A stretch of DNA of 50,706 bases from Streptomyces sp. AcH 505. GTDB taxonomy: Bacteria > Actinomycetota > Actinomycetes > Streptomycetales > Streptomycetaceae. The stretch is from NCBI RefSeq assembly GCF_000818175.1, contig NZ_JTIY01000001.1, forward strand, positions 3,736,042 through 3,786,747. The letters run 5' to 3'. Each line of letters begins with the position of its first letter. Position 1 is the first letter of the stretch. Positions 9,131 to 17,521 of the stretch are shown piece by piece. A program made the position numbers and the translations under genes. The notes under the pieces were generated by a model, which saw nothing but the letters and a program-made list of their open reading frames with translations, did no database searches and was not told the origin of the DNA.

Positions 9131-11749
9131 TCACGCGGCGGCGGCGTCGCACTCCTGACCGCGCAGGGACCGCGCCAGGTCGTCGGCCGCCTCCGTCACC
9201 AGCCTGCGCAGCGCCGGCGCCGCGTCCTCGTGCGCGGCGAGCCAGGCCCGCGTCGCTTCGAGCGTCGAAGGGTCGTCCTTGAGATCGGGGTACAGGCCCT
9301 TCACCACGTCCATGCCGATCTGGATCGAACGCTCCGACCACACCCGCTCGATCGCCTCGAAGTACCGCTCCGCGTACGGCGCGATCAGCTCCCGCTGGCC
9401 GGGCTGGGCGAAGCCCGCGATCGTCGCCTCCACCAGCGCGTTCGACAGGACGTCCGACTCGACGACCTGCGCCCACGCCTGCGCCTTGACGGCGGCGGAC
9501 GGCCGGGCCGCCAGGCACCGCACCTGGTGCCGCTTGCCCGACGCCGTGTCGTCGCGGGCCAGTTCGGCCGCGACGTCCGACTCGTCGGCCAGGCCGTGCG
9601 CCACGAGCGGTTCGAGGACCGTCCAGCGCAGCTCCTGGTCGACATCGAGACCGTCGATCTTGGCCGAGCCCGCCAGCAGCCCGCGCAGCAGCTGGAAGTC
9701 GGAGTCCGAAGCGGCGACGGCGGCCAGGAACCGCGCCCAGGTCAGCTGGTGCTGGCTGCCCGGCTCCGCCGTACGCAGCTCGCTCAGCGCGCCCTCGGCG
9801 AGCAACTGCCCGCCCTCCGCGCGCCACTGCGGCGCCGCGTACCGGGTCAGCGCGGACCGCGCCCAGGCGTGCAGCATCTGGAGCACCCCGATGTCGCTCT
9901 CCCGGCCCGCGTGGGCGAGCACCAGCGCGATGAAGTCGCGGGCGGGCATCAGGGCGTCCCGGGTCAGGTTCCACAGCGCCGACCAGCACAGGGCGCGCGC
10001 CAGCGGGTCGGTCAGCTCACCGAGCCGCGCGCGCAGGGTGTCCAGCGAACCGGCGTCGAAGCGGATCTTGCAGTACGTCAGGTCGTCGTCGTTGACCAGG
10101 ATCAGCTCGGGCCGCTCGGCGCCCGCCAGCTCCGGCACGACCGTACGGGGGCCGACGACATCGGTCTCCGTACGGGCGAACCGGTCGAGGCCGCCGTCCG
10201 GTGTGCGCCGGTAGAGGCCGATCGCCACCCGGTGCGGCCGCAGTTCGGGCCACGCCTCCGCCGCGTCCTGGACGATGGCCAGTTCCGTGATCCGGTCCTC
10301 GCCGTCGTACACGACCTGCGGGGTCAGGGAGTTGACGCCCGCCGTCTCCAGCCAGGCCCGCGACCAGGCCGCCAGGTCCCGGCCGGAGGTCTCCGTCAGC
10401 ACGGCCAGCAGGTCCTCAAGGCGGGTGTTGCCGTACGCGTGCCGCTTGAAGTAGCGCCTGGCGCCCTCCAGGAAGGCGTCCCTGCCGACGTAGGCGACCA
10501 GCTGCTTGAGCACCGAGGCGCCCTTCGCGTACGTGATCCCGTCGAAGTTGAGCTTCGCGTCCTCCAGGTCACGGATGTCGGCCGTGATCGGGTGGGTGGA
10601 CGGCAGCTGGTCGGCGCGGTACGCCCACGCCTTGCGGTTGTTGGCGAAGGTCGTCCAGCCATTGGTGAAGCGGGTGGCCTCCACCATCGCGAACACGCCC
10701 ATGTAGTCGGCGAAGGACTCCTTCAGCCACAGGTCGTCCCACCACCGCATGGTGACCAGGTCGCCGAACCACATGTGCGCCATCTCGTGCAGGATCACAT
10801 TGGCCCGGCGCTCGTACGACGCCTGGGTGACCTTGCCCCGGTAGATGTACTCCTCGCGGAAGGTGACGAGCCCGGGATTCTCCATCGCGCCCAGGTTGTA
10901 CTCCGGCACGAAAGCCTGGTCGTACTTGCCGAACGGGTACGGGTAGTCGAAGTTGTCGTGGAAGAAGTCCAGGCCCTGCTTGGTGAGCAGGAAGACGTCG
11001 TCCGCGTCGAAGTGCCGGGCCAGGCCCTTGCGGCACATCGCGCCGAGCGGGATCTCCAGCGTCGAGCCGTCCGGCAGGGCGCGCCGGTAGGTGTCGCTCA
11101 CGTAGTGGTACGGGCCGGCGACGACCGCCGTGATGTACGTCGAGATCGGCTTCGTCTCCGCGAACCGCCACACCCCGTCGGTCAGGGTCCCGGCGCCGTT
11201 GCTCCAGACCTGCCAGCCGTCGGGGGCCGTCACCTCGAACAGGTACGGCGCCTTGAGGTCGGGCTGCTCGAAGTTGGCGAACACCCGCCGCGCGTCGGCC
11301 GGTTCGTACTGCGTGTACAGATAGACCTCGCCGTCCTCCGGGTCGACGAAGCGGTGCATGCCCTCGCCCGTACGGCTGTACGCGCACTGCGCGTCCACCA
11401 CCAGCACGTTCTCCGTCTGGAGGCCGTCGAGCGCGATCCGGGAGCCGTCGAAGACGGCCGCGGGGTCCAGCTCGCGCCCGTTCAGCGACAGGGCCGTCAC
11501 CGACGGGGCGATCAGATCCGCGAAGCTCGCGGCCCCGGGCTCGGCGCACCGGAAGCGGATCGTCGTCACCGACCGGAACGTACGGGGCCCTGCCGCACCC
11601 GCGGGCACACCGGACGCGGCGGGCGCGTCCTGCGCTCCCGGCTCCGCGTCGAGCGCCGAGCGCAGGTCGAGGGCGATCTCGTACCCGTCCACGGACAGCA
11701 GGGCTGCCCGCTCGCGGGCCTCGTCACGGGACAGATTCTCACCGGGCAC
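9131..11749 (-). CDS. pepN: Aminopeptidase N (M1 family zinc metallopeptidase), paralogue 2
   Basis: An 872-residue M1 aminopeptidase clearly paralogous to the protein at 21-2588. GAMEN is at 287-291, HEMAH at 321-325 and the third zinc ligand Glu344 in WLKESF. Both share long identical blocks such as RRVFA(S/N)FEQPDLKA and FGDLVTM(E/R)WW(N/D)DLWL. This copy has an insertion of about 20 Ala/Pro/Gly-rich residues after residue 34. I chose the GTG at 11749 because AAGGAG ends 5 nt before it; the GTG two codons upstream overlaps that Shine-Dalgarno. Divergent from the DsbA-fold gene. Two cytosolic PepN-type enzymes are usual in streptomycetes and may differ in specificity. Confidence 0.94.
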   Translation of the reverse strand: MPGENLSRDEARERAALLSVDGYEIALDLRSALDAEPGAQDAPAASGVPAGAAGPRTFRSVTTIRFRCAEPGAASFADLIAPSVTALSLNGRELDPAAVFDGSRIALDGLQTENVLVVDAQCAYSRTGEGMHRFVDPEDGEVYLYTQYEPADARRVFANFEQPDLKAPYLFEVTAPDGWQVWSNGAGTLTDGVWRFAETKPISTYITAVVAGPYHYVSDTYRRALPDGSTLEIPLGAMCRKGLARHFDADDVFLLTKQGLDFFHDNFDYPYPFGKYDQAFVPEYNLGAMENPGLVTFREEYIYRGKVTQASYERRANVILHEMAHMWFGDLVTMRWWDDLWLKESFADYMGVFAMVEATRFTNGWTTFANNRKAWAYRADQLPSTHPITADIRDLEDAKLNFDGITYAKGASVLKQLVAYVGRDAFLEGARRYFKRHAYGNTRLEDLLAVLTETSGRDLAAWSRAWLETAGVNSLTPQVVYDGEDRITELAIVQDAAEAWPELRPHRVAIGLYRRTPDGGLDRFARTETDVVGPRTVVPELAGAERPELILVNDDDLTYCKIRFDAGSLDTLRARLGELTDPLARALCWSALWNLTRDALMPARDFIALVLAHAGRESDIGVLQMLHAWARSALTRYAAPQWRAEGGQLLAEGALSELRTAEPGSQHQLTWARFLAAVAASDSDFQLLRGLLAGSAKIDGLDVDQELRWTVLEPLVAHGLADESDVAAELARDDTASGKRHQVRCLAARPSAAVKAQAWAQVVESDVLSNALVEATIAGFAQPGQRELIAPYAERYFEAIERVWSERSIQIGMDVVKGLYPDLKDDPSTLEATRAWLAAHEDAAPALRRLVTEAADDLARSLRGQECDAAAA

Positions 11750-11883
11750 GGACACTCCTTCGGGACTCGTACGAACAGGACCGATCCTCGCACGCGGTGC
11801 TGACAGGGGGCGAAGGGGAATGCGCCGGGCCGCCCGGTACGTTGCCGCAGCGAGGTGTATCCGCAGTCCGTAAGAGGAGAGAC

Positions 11884-12516
11884 ATGTCCGAGAAGACCCC
11901 CGTCGACTTCTGGTTCGACCCGCTGTGCCCCTGGGCCTGGATGACCTCGCGCTGGGTGCTCGAAGTGGAGAAGGGCCGTGACCTCGACATCCGCTGGCAC
12001 GTCATGAGCCTGGCCGTGCTGAACGAGCCGCGCCTCGACGAGATGCCCGAGGAGTACCGCGACATGATGGCGACGAAGGCGTGGGCGCCGGTCCGTGTCG
12101 TCATCGCCGCCCAGCAGAAGCACGGCGACGAGGTCGTGGGCAAGCTCTACACGGCGCTCGGCACGCACATCCACGTCAACGGCGAGGGCCCGACCCGCGA
12201 GGCCATCGCCGCCGCGCTCAAGGACGTCGACCTCCCCGCCGACCTGCTCGACTACGCCGACTCCGACACGTACGACACCGAGCTGCGCGCCTCCCACCAG
12301 GAAGGCATCGACAAGGTCGGCCAGGAGGTCGGCACCCCCGTCATCGCCGTCCCCGGCGCCGACGGCGAGCAGGTCGCCTTCTTCGGCCCGGTCGTCACGC
12401 CCGCCCCGAAGGGCGAGGAGGCGCTCAAGCTCTGGGACGGCACGCTGCTGGTCGCCTCGATCCCCGGCTTCTACGAGCTCAAGCGCACCAGGACGCAGGG
12501 CCCGGTCTTCGACTGA
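11884..12516 (+). CDS. DsbA-family protein, mycothiol-dependent nitroreductase-like
   Basis: A 210-residue thioredoxin-fold protein (thioredoxin strand, alpha-helical insert, cis-Pro region EVGTPVIAV) that aligns along its length with mycobacterial Rv2466c, from FWFDPLCPW to the ending ELKRTRT. In Rv2466c the active site is CPWC; here it reads C-P-W-A (Cys19 to Ala22), so only the attacking cysteine remains. A monothiol mechanism that uses mycothiol to resolve the mixed disulfide is an inference. The ATG at 11884 follows AAGAGGAGA. It is monocistronic, divergent from the second pepN and closed by a strong hairpin. Confidence 0.88.
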   Translation: MSEKTPVDFWFDPLCPWAWMTSRWVLEVEKGRDLDIRWHVMSLAVLNEPRLDEMPEEYRDMMATKAWAPVRVVIAAQQKHGDEVVGKLYTALGTHIHVNGEGPTREAIAAALKDVDLPADLLDYADSDTYDTELRASHQEGIDKVGQEVGTPVIAVPGADGEQVAFFGPVVTPAPKGEEALKLWDGTLLVASIPGFYELKRTRTQGPVFD

Positions 12517-12550
12517 CCTCTCCCACGGACGGCACATGACAGCACCGGAC

Positions 12551-12590
12551 GGCACCGGGCTCCCGCGGACACGGCGGGGGCCCGGTGTTG
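12551..12590 (+). terminator. Rho-independent-type terminator after the DsbA-fold gene
   Basis: Stem CACCGGGC (12553-12560) pairs with GCCCGGTG (12580-12587) and continues inward through UCCCGC/GCGGGG. A short T-rich tract (TTGTTG) follows. Confidence 0.75.
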
Positions 12591-12659
12591 TTGGGCCCCC
12601 GACAACGCTCTGACCTCGGCTTTGTGGACAACTGACGGCGCCGCGGCGCGAGCGGGTAC

Positions 12660-12682
12660 GTTACCGTCAGGCTGACCGTAAC
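12660..12682. promoter_or_regulatory. 23-bp palindromic operator upstream of bioY
   Basis: The left half reads GTTACnGTCAG and the right half is its exact reverse complement, CTGACnGTAAC, around one central base; all 20 defined positions are symmetric. It ends 26 nt before the bioY start and overlaps a CAGGCT hexamer (12668-12673) that could be the -10. This is the expected position for a repressor of biotin uptake. Which regulator binds is unknown; it does not look like the TGAAC-type BioQ site. Confidence 0.7.
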
Positions 12683-12708
12683 CGCCCCCGCACCTCCCCG
12701 GAGTCCCG

Positions 12709-13293
12709 ATGAGCACCGCTGCCGCAGCCCCCCGTACCGGAGCGGTCCTCGCCGACCTCCTGCCGGCCACCCGCACCCGCGACATCGCGCTGGTGCTCGG
12801 CGGCGCCGCGCTCACCGGCGTGGCGGCGCAGCTCTCCGTCACCGTGCCCGGATCGCCCGTGCCGGTCACCGGCCAGACGTTCGCTGCGCTCCTCGTCGGT
12901 ACGGCGCTGGGCGCCCGCAGGGGCTTCCTCTCCCTCGCCGTCTACACCCTCGTCGGTCTCGCGGGCGTGCCGTGGTTCTCGGCCGGCAGCTCCGGCCCCG
13001 GCGGCGCCTCCCTCGGCTATGTCTTCGGCATGCTGCTCGCGGCCGCCGCCGTCGGTGCGCTGGCCGAGCGCGGCGGCGACCGCTCCGCGCTGCGCACGGC
13101 GGCCACGATGGTGCTGGGCTCGGCGGTCATCTACGCGGTGGGCGTGCCGTATCTGGCGGTGTCCACCGGCATGTCGGCGAGCGCGGCGATATCAGCCGGC
13201 CTTGTGCCCTTCCTGCTCGGCGACGGGCTGAAGGCCGCTCTTGCGACCGGTGCCTTCCCCGCCGCCTGGACGTTCGTCAACCGCAAGGGCTGA
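12709..13293 (+). CDS. bioY: BioY, substrate-binding S-component of the biotin ECF transporter
   Basis: A 194-residue integral membrane protein with six predicted hydrophobic segments that captures biotin for uptake. The family signature is clear: VPGSPVPVTGQTFAALLVGTALGARRG, then YTLVGLAGVPWFS and the Gly-rich GPGGASLGYVFGM loop. GGAG lies 6 nt before the ATG. No bioM/bioN ATPase or T-component is adjacent, so it either works alone or shares a remote energising module. Control by the palindrome just upstream is likely. Its 3' end overlaps the convergent permease gene by 102 bp. Confidence 0.93.
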   Translation: MSTAAAAPRTGAVLADLLPATRTRDIALVLGGAALTGVAAQLSVTVPGSPVPVTGQTFAALLVGTALGARRGFLSLAVYTLVGLAGVPWFSAGSSGPGGASLGYVFGMLLAAAAVGALAERGGDRSALRTAATMVLGSAVIYAVGVPYLAVSTGMSASAAISAGLVPFLLGDGLKAALATGAFPAAWTFVNRKG

Positions 13294-14745
13294 CCCCGCC
13301 GCTCCCGCGCCGGGCGCGCCGCCGTTCTGCCGCCTGCGGTGGTCCCGTACCAGCGCGACGGCCACCACGATCGCCGCCACCAGCAGCGACAGCAGCACCT
13401 GGTCGCGCCCGGAGTCGTCGGTGAGCATGTAGACGAGGACGAACACGATCATCACGATCGTCGCCCAGGTCAGATACGGGAACAGCCACATCCGCACGAC
13501 GAGCTTGTCCGGGTTCTCCCGCAGGATGATGCCGCGCATCCGCAGCTGGGTGCAGCAGATGACCAGCCACACGAAGAGCGCCACGGCCCCGGACGAGTTG
13601 AGCAGGAACTGGAACACCGTGTCGGGCCACTGGTAGTTGAACCAGACGGCGAGGAAGCCGAAGAGCACGGACGACAGGATCGCCACCTGCGGCACCCCGC
13701 GCTTGTTGATCCGGGCGAAGGCCACGGGTGCGTCCTTGCGCCGTCCCAGCGAGAACGCCATCCGGGACGCCGTGTAGAGACCGGAGTTGAGACAGGACAG
13801 CACGGCCGTGAGCACGATGACGTTCATGATGTCGCCCGCGTGCGGCAGCCCGATCGAGTTGAGGGCCGCCACGTACGAGCCGTCCTTCTCGATGGACTTG
13901 TCGTTCCAGGGGACGAGCGTCAGCACGACGAAGATCGATCCGAGGTAGAAGATCGCGATACGCCAGATCACGCTGTTCGTCGCCTTCGACACGGCGCCCC
14001 GCGGGTCCGCCGACTCACCCGCGGCCAGCGTGACGATCTCGCTGCCCATGAAGGAGAAGACGACCAGCAGCACCCCGGTCAGGATCGCGCCGGGCCCCTT
14101 GGGCAGGAACCCGCCGGTGTCGGTGAGATGGCTGAAGCCGGCTCCCGCGTTGTGCGAACCGGGCAGCACGCCGAAGACGGCCAGCAGCCCGATGACGACG
14201 AACGCCCCGATCGCCACGACCTTGATACCCGCGAACCAGAACTCGAACTCGCCGTAGGAGGCGACCGAGGCGAGGTTCGACGCGGTCAGTACGACCATGA
14301 CGATCAGCGCCCACGCCCATTGCGGCACCGCGGGCACCCAGCCCTCCAGGATCACCGCGCCGGCCGTCGCCTCGACGGCCAGCACCACGACCCAGAAGAA
14401 CCAGTAGAGCCAGCCGATCGAGAAACCGGCCCAGCGGCCGAGCGCCCGGTCGGCGTAGGCGGAGAAGGAGCCCGACGTCGGTTGGGCGGCGGCCATCTCG
14501 CCCAGCATCCGCATGACGAGCACGACCATCGCGCCGACGAGCGCGTACGACAGCAGGATGGCGGGCCCGGCCGCTGCGATACCGGAGCCCGAGCCGACGA
14601 ACAGCCCCGCCCCGATCACACCGCCGATCGCGATCATCGACAGATGGCGGTTCTTGAGGCCGGCCCGCAGGCCGTCGGGCGATTGCGGATTCCCAGGTTG
14701 GGTGGGGTCTCCGCCTTCCTTCGTGGGGGTAGGCAGGGGAGCCAT
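13192..14745 (-). CDS. Amino-acid permease (APC superfamily, GabP/AnsP-like)
   Basis: A 517-residue inner-membrane secondary transporter with about 12 hydrophobic helices. It opens with the family motif GLKNRHLSMIAIGGVIGAGLFVGSG in TM1 and has the conserved GEMAAAQPTSGSFSAYADRALG and SEIVTLAAGESADPR regions. Similarity is to GABA/asparagine/D-serine-type permeases of the AAT group; the substrate cannot be fixed from sequence. The ATG at 14745 follows AAGGAA by 6 nt. The last ~50 residues after VRDHRRRQNGG are polar and low-complexity and run antisense through the end of bioY, so the real stop may have drifted. Divergent from rpiB. Confidence 0.9.
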   Translation of the reverse strand: MAPLPTPTKEGGDPTQPGNPQSPDGLRAGLKNRHLSMIAIGGVIGAGLFVGSGSGIAAAGPAILLSYALVGAMVVLVMRMLGEMAAAQPTSGSFSAYADRALGRWAGFSIGWLYWFFWVVVLAVEATAGAVILEGWVPAVPQWAWALIVMVVLTASNLASVASYGEFEFWFAGIKVVAIGAFVVIGLLAVFGVLPGSHNAGAGFSHLTDTGGFLPKGPGAILTGVLLVVFSFMGSEIVTLAAGESADPRGAVSKATNSVIWRIAIFYLGSIFVVLTLVPWNDKSIEKDGSYVAALNSIGLPHAGDIMNVIVLTAVLSCLNSGLYTASRMAFSLGRRKDAPVAFARINKRGVPQVAILSSVLFGFLAVWFNYQWPDTVFQFLLNSSGAVALFVWLVICCTQLRMRGIILRENPDKLVVRMWLFPYLTWATIVMIVFVLVYMLTDDSGRDQVLLSLLVAAIVVAVALVRDHRRRQNGGAPGAGAAGSALAVDERPGGGEGTGRKSGLQPVAEQEGHKAG

Positions 14746-14835
14746 ATGCGATTCCTTATTCCAGAGCAGTACATGACAATGCCGACACCGCACTGGCGCC
14801 AGGCACCCCGTAGCGCTACCCAACGTCGCGCATGC

Positions 14836-14841
14836 CACACT
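14836..14841 (+). promoter_or_regulatory. Candidate -10 of a leaderless rpiB transcript
   Basis: CACACT lies 6 nt before the rpiB ATG. No Shine-Dalgarno is present. No clear -35. Confidence 0.4.
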
Positions 14842-14847
14842 CACCTC

Positions 14848-15336
<489 letters not shown>

Positions 15337-15413
15337 GTCGCGTCCGCGCGGTCTCGTCCGGGCGGACACTCCCTGCCCGTCCCCGCCCCCGCCTCGCCCC
15401 ACCGAGTCCCACC

Positions 15414-15442
15414 GTGCCGCCGGGCCGTGCGCCCGGCGGCAC
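15414..15442 (+). terminator. Hairpin terminator between rpiB and the glycosylase gene
   Basis: A perfect 12-bp stem, GTGCCGCCGGGC (15414-15425) with its complement at 15431-15442, and a 5-nt loop. There is no T-run. It ends 29 nt before the next start, so it could also act in that gene's leader. Confidence 0.65.
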
Positions 15443-15471
15443 CGTCAGTTCGCCGTCGCTCAGGAGTCTTC

Positions 15472-16305
15472 GTGCCGGAAGGGCATACGATCCACCGTCT
15501 CGCCGCGGACCACATCGACCGCTTCGGCGGCCGGCCGGTCCGGGTCAGCAGCCCGCAGGGCAAGTTCTCCGACAGCGCGGCGCTACTCGACGGGCGGGTC
15601 ATGGAGGGCGCCGACGCCCACGGGAAACACCTCTTCCTCGGCTTCGGCGGCGCCGGCTGGGTCCATGTCCATCTCGGCCTCTTCGGCAAGGTGCACTTCG
15701 GCGCCCCGCCGCTCCCGCCGCCCACGGACACCGTCCGGCTGCGTATCGCGGACGACACGGCGTACATGGACCTGCGCGGCCCCACCACCTGCGCCCTGAT
15801 CACCGAGCCGGAGAAGCAGGCGATACACGACCGCCTCGGCCCCGACCCGCTGCGCGCCGCCGCCGACGATCCCGAAGCGGCCGAGGCGTACGGCGAGAAG
15901 GCGTGGGAGCGGATCTCCCGCTCCCGGGTCACCGTCGCCGCACTGTTGATGGACCAGAAGGTCATCGCCGGCGTTGGCAACGTCTACCGCGCCGAGGTCC
16001 TGTTCCGGCACGGCATCGACCCCTACCGCGCCGGCAAGGACCTCGGCCACGACGAGTGGCACGCCGTCTGGGCCGATCTGATCGGACTGATGCGCGAAGG
16101 CGTACGGAACAACCGCATCGACACCGTCCGCCCCGAACACACCCCCGAGGCGATGGGCCGCCCTCCCCGGGTCGACGACCACGGCGGCGAGGTCTACGTC
16201 TACCGCAGGGCGCTGCTGCCCTGCCTGCTGTGCGGCACCGAGATCCGGACGGCGCCCCTCGCCGCCCGGAACCTCTTCTGGTGCCCCAACTGCCAGCGGG
16301 ACTAG
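15472..16305 (+). CDS. Formamidopyrimidine/endonuclease VIII-type DNA glycosylase (Nei family)
   Basis: A 277-residue base-excision repair enzyme for oxidised bases. After removal of the initiator residue, the N-terminus is Pro-Glu-Gly-His (PEGHTIHRLA), supplying the proline nucleophile and catalytic Glu. The H2TH region includes LLMDQKVIAGVGNVYRAEVLFRHGI, and the C-terminal zinc finger is CLLCG plus CPNC at the very end. The start PEGHTIH is typical of the Nei rather than the MutM (PELPEVE) branch. The GTG at 15472 follows AGGAG by 5 nt. Its stop codon is 3 nt from an inverted-repeat element. Confidence 0.93.
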   Translation: MPEGHTIHRLAADHIDRFGGRPVRVSSPQGKFSDSAALLDGRVMEGADAHGKHLFLGFGGAGWVHVHLGLFGKVHFGAPPLPPPTDTVRLRIADDTAYMDLRGPTTCALITEPEKQAIHDRLGPDPLRAAADDPEAAEAYGEKAWERISRSRVTVAALLMDQKVIAGVGNVYRAEVLFRHGIDPYRAGKDLGHDEWHAVWADLIGLMREGVRNNRIDTVRPEHTPEAMGRPPRVDDHGGEVYVYRRALLPCLLCGTEIRTAPLAARNLFWCPNCQRD

Positions 16306-16308
16306 GGA

Positions 16309-16474
16309 GTGTCCGCGAAGTATCGTCGTCCGCCCTTTGGGCGGGGCTCGCGGGGGCTGGTGCGTGCGGTCGCAAGGCGCCGATGTGCCCTCGTAGCGGA
16401 GCTACTTGGGCATGTCGGCAACGCCGCGAGCGTGCGTGCCGGGCATCGCGAGCCAGACGAGACTTCGCGGACAC
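16309..16474. mobile_element. MITE-like 166-bp element with 19-bp terminal inverted repeats
   Basis: The left end GTGTCCGCGAAGTATCGTC (16309-16327) and the reverse complement of the right end (16456-16474) match at 18 of 19 positions. Inside, a nested hairpin pairs GTAGC with GCTAC around GGA (near 16395-16408), extended outward by TGCCC/GGGCA and CCGA/TCGG, so the whole element could fold as one long imperfect hairpin. It carries no convincing gene. A 2-bp flanking GA on both sides could be a target duplication but is too short to prove it. It sits exactly between two convergent genes, as expected of a tolerated insertion or of a bidirectional terminator. Confidence 0.65.
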
Positions 16475-16486
16475 GACCTGGGGACG

Positions 16487-17281
16487 TCAGGCCCGGGTGC
16501 CGATGACGACGGTGGCGAACAGCTCCTCGCAGCCCGCCACCCGTGGCTTGAGACCGTCGCGCGCGACCGTGGCCACCGCGCGCGCCGTCTGCCGCTCGCT
16601 CGTCTCGAACAGCAGATGGCCGCCCGGCGCCAGCCAGCGCGCGGCCTCGGCCGTCACGCGGCGCAGTACGTCGAGGCCGTCCGCGCCGCCGTCGAGCGCC
16701 ACCCGCGCCTCGTGCACCCGGGCCTCCTGCGGCAGCAGTTCGATCTCCTCGGTGGGCACGTACGGCACATTGGCCAGCAGGACGTCGACCCGGCCCCTGA
16801 GCGACGCGGGCAGCGGCTCGTACAGATCGCCCTCGTAGACCGATCCGCCGGCCGCCGCCACATTGCGCCGCGCGCACCGGACGGCGACGGGGTCGATGTC
16901 GGCGGCGTACAGCTCCGCCGCACGCTGTTCGGGGCGCGCGGCGAGCGCGGCGCCGAGCGCCCCCGAACCGCAGCACAGATCGACGATGACGGAGCCCGCG
17001 CCGGCGAGTTCGGCCGCCTGCTGGACCAGGAACTCGGTGCGCCTGCGCGGTACGAAGACGCCGGGGTCGACGGCGATCCGCAGCCCGCAGAACTCGGCCC
17101 AGCCGAGGACATGTTCGAGGGGGAGTCCGGCGGCCCGCCGCTCCACCATCGCGGTGAGATCGGCGGGTGAAGCGGCGGTGGAGAGGATCAACTCCGCCTC
17201 GTCCTCGGCGAAGACACAGCCGGCGGCCCGGAGCCTGGTGACAACGGCGGAGAGCGGAAGGGGTGACGGTGAGGTCGACAT
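16487..17281 (-). CDS. PrmC-related putative protein-(glutamine-N5) methyltransferase
   Basis: A 264-residue class I SAM-dependent methyltransferase related to HemK/PrmC. The N-terminal helical domain runs to about residue 85 with PLEHVLGWAEF and VFVPRRRTEFLV. SAM motif I is VDLCCGSGALGAALA. The catalytic NPPY motif of true PrmC is replaced by NVPY (LLANVPYVP), the mark of a separate actinobacterial subfamily (TIGR03704) of unknown substrate. The genuine release-factor methylase is therefore probably elsewhere. The ATG at 17281 has AAAGG about 6 nt upstream. It is convergent with the glycosylase gene. Confidence 0.88.
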   Translation of the reverse strand: MSTSPSPLPLSAVVTRLRAAGCVFAEDEAELILSTAASPADLTAMVERRAAGLPLEHVLGWAEFCGLRIAVDPGVFVPRRRTEFLVQQAAELAGAGSVIVDLCCGSGALGAALAARPEQRAAELYAADIDPVAVRCARRNVAAAGGSVYEGDLYEPLPASLRGRVDVLLANVPYVPTEEIELLPQEARVHEARVALDGGADGLDVLRRVTAEAARWLAPGGHLLFETSERQTARAVATVARDGLKPRVAGCEELFATVVIGTRA

Positions 17282-17469
17282 GGAAGCCTTTCGGGAAGCC
17301 TGCGAGCGCTCCCTCGGCCCCGGTGCGCGGGCCCGGCTACGCCGGATGTACCGCGCTGCCGTGGGAGAGGGACACCCGGCCTGCGCCAGCGGTAATGGGT
17401 CCCACCTCCTCGGTCGTACGTGTCTGAAGACGCCCTCACTCTACCCGAGCGGCCCCCGCCGCCCGCCGC

Positions 17470-17521
17470 CCGGAACCGCTCACCGGAACCGCTCACCGGA
17501 ACCGCTCAGCGGAACCGCTCA
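17470..17521. repeat. Four tandem 13-bp repeats at the end of the eis-like gene
   Basis: CCGGAACCGCTCA is repeated at 17470, 17483 and 17496, with a fourth copy (first base G) at 17509-17521. The last copy contains the stop codon of the acetyltransferase gene. The unit is not a multiple of three, so copy number change would not simply extend the protein. Confidence 0.9.

Noticed and set aside
16309..16506. 65-codon open frame (MSAKYRRPPFGRG...)
   Set aside because: It starts in the left terminal repeat of the inverted-repeat element and follows its hairpin; it has no ribosome binding site and a composition typical of non-coding GC-rich DNA.
17470..17521. CRISPR array
   Set aside because: The 13-bp units are directly adjacent without spacers, and no cas gene is present in the window.
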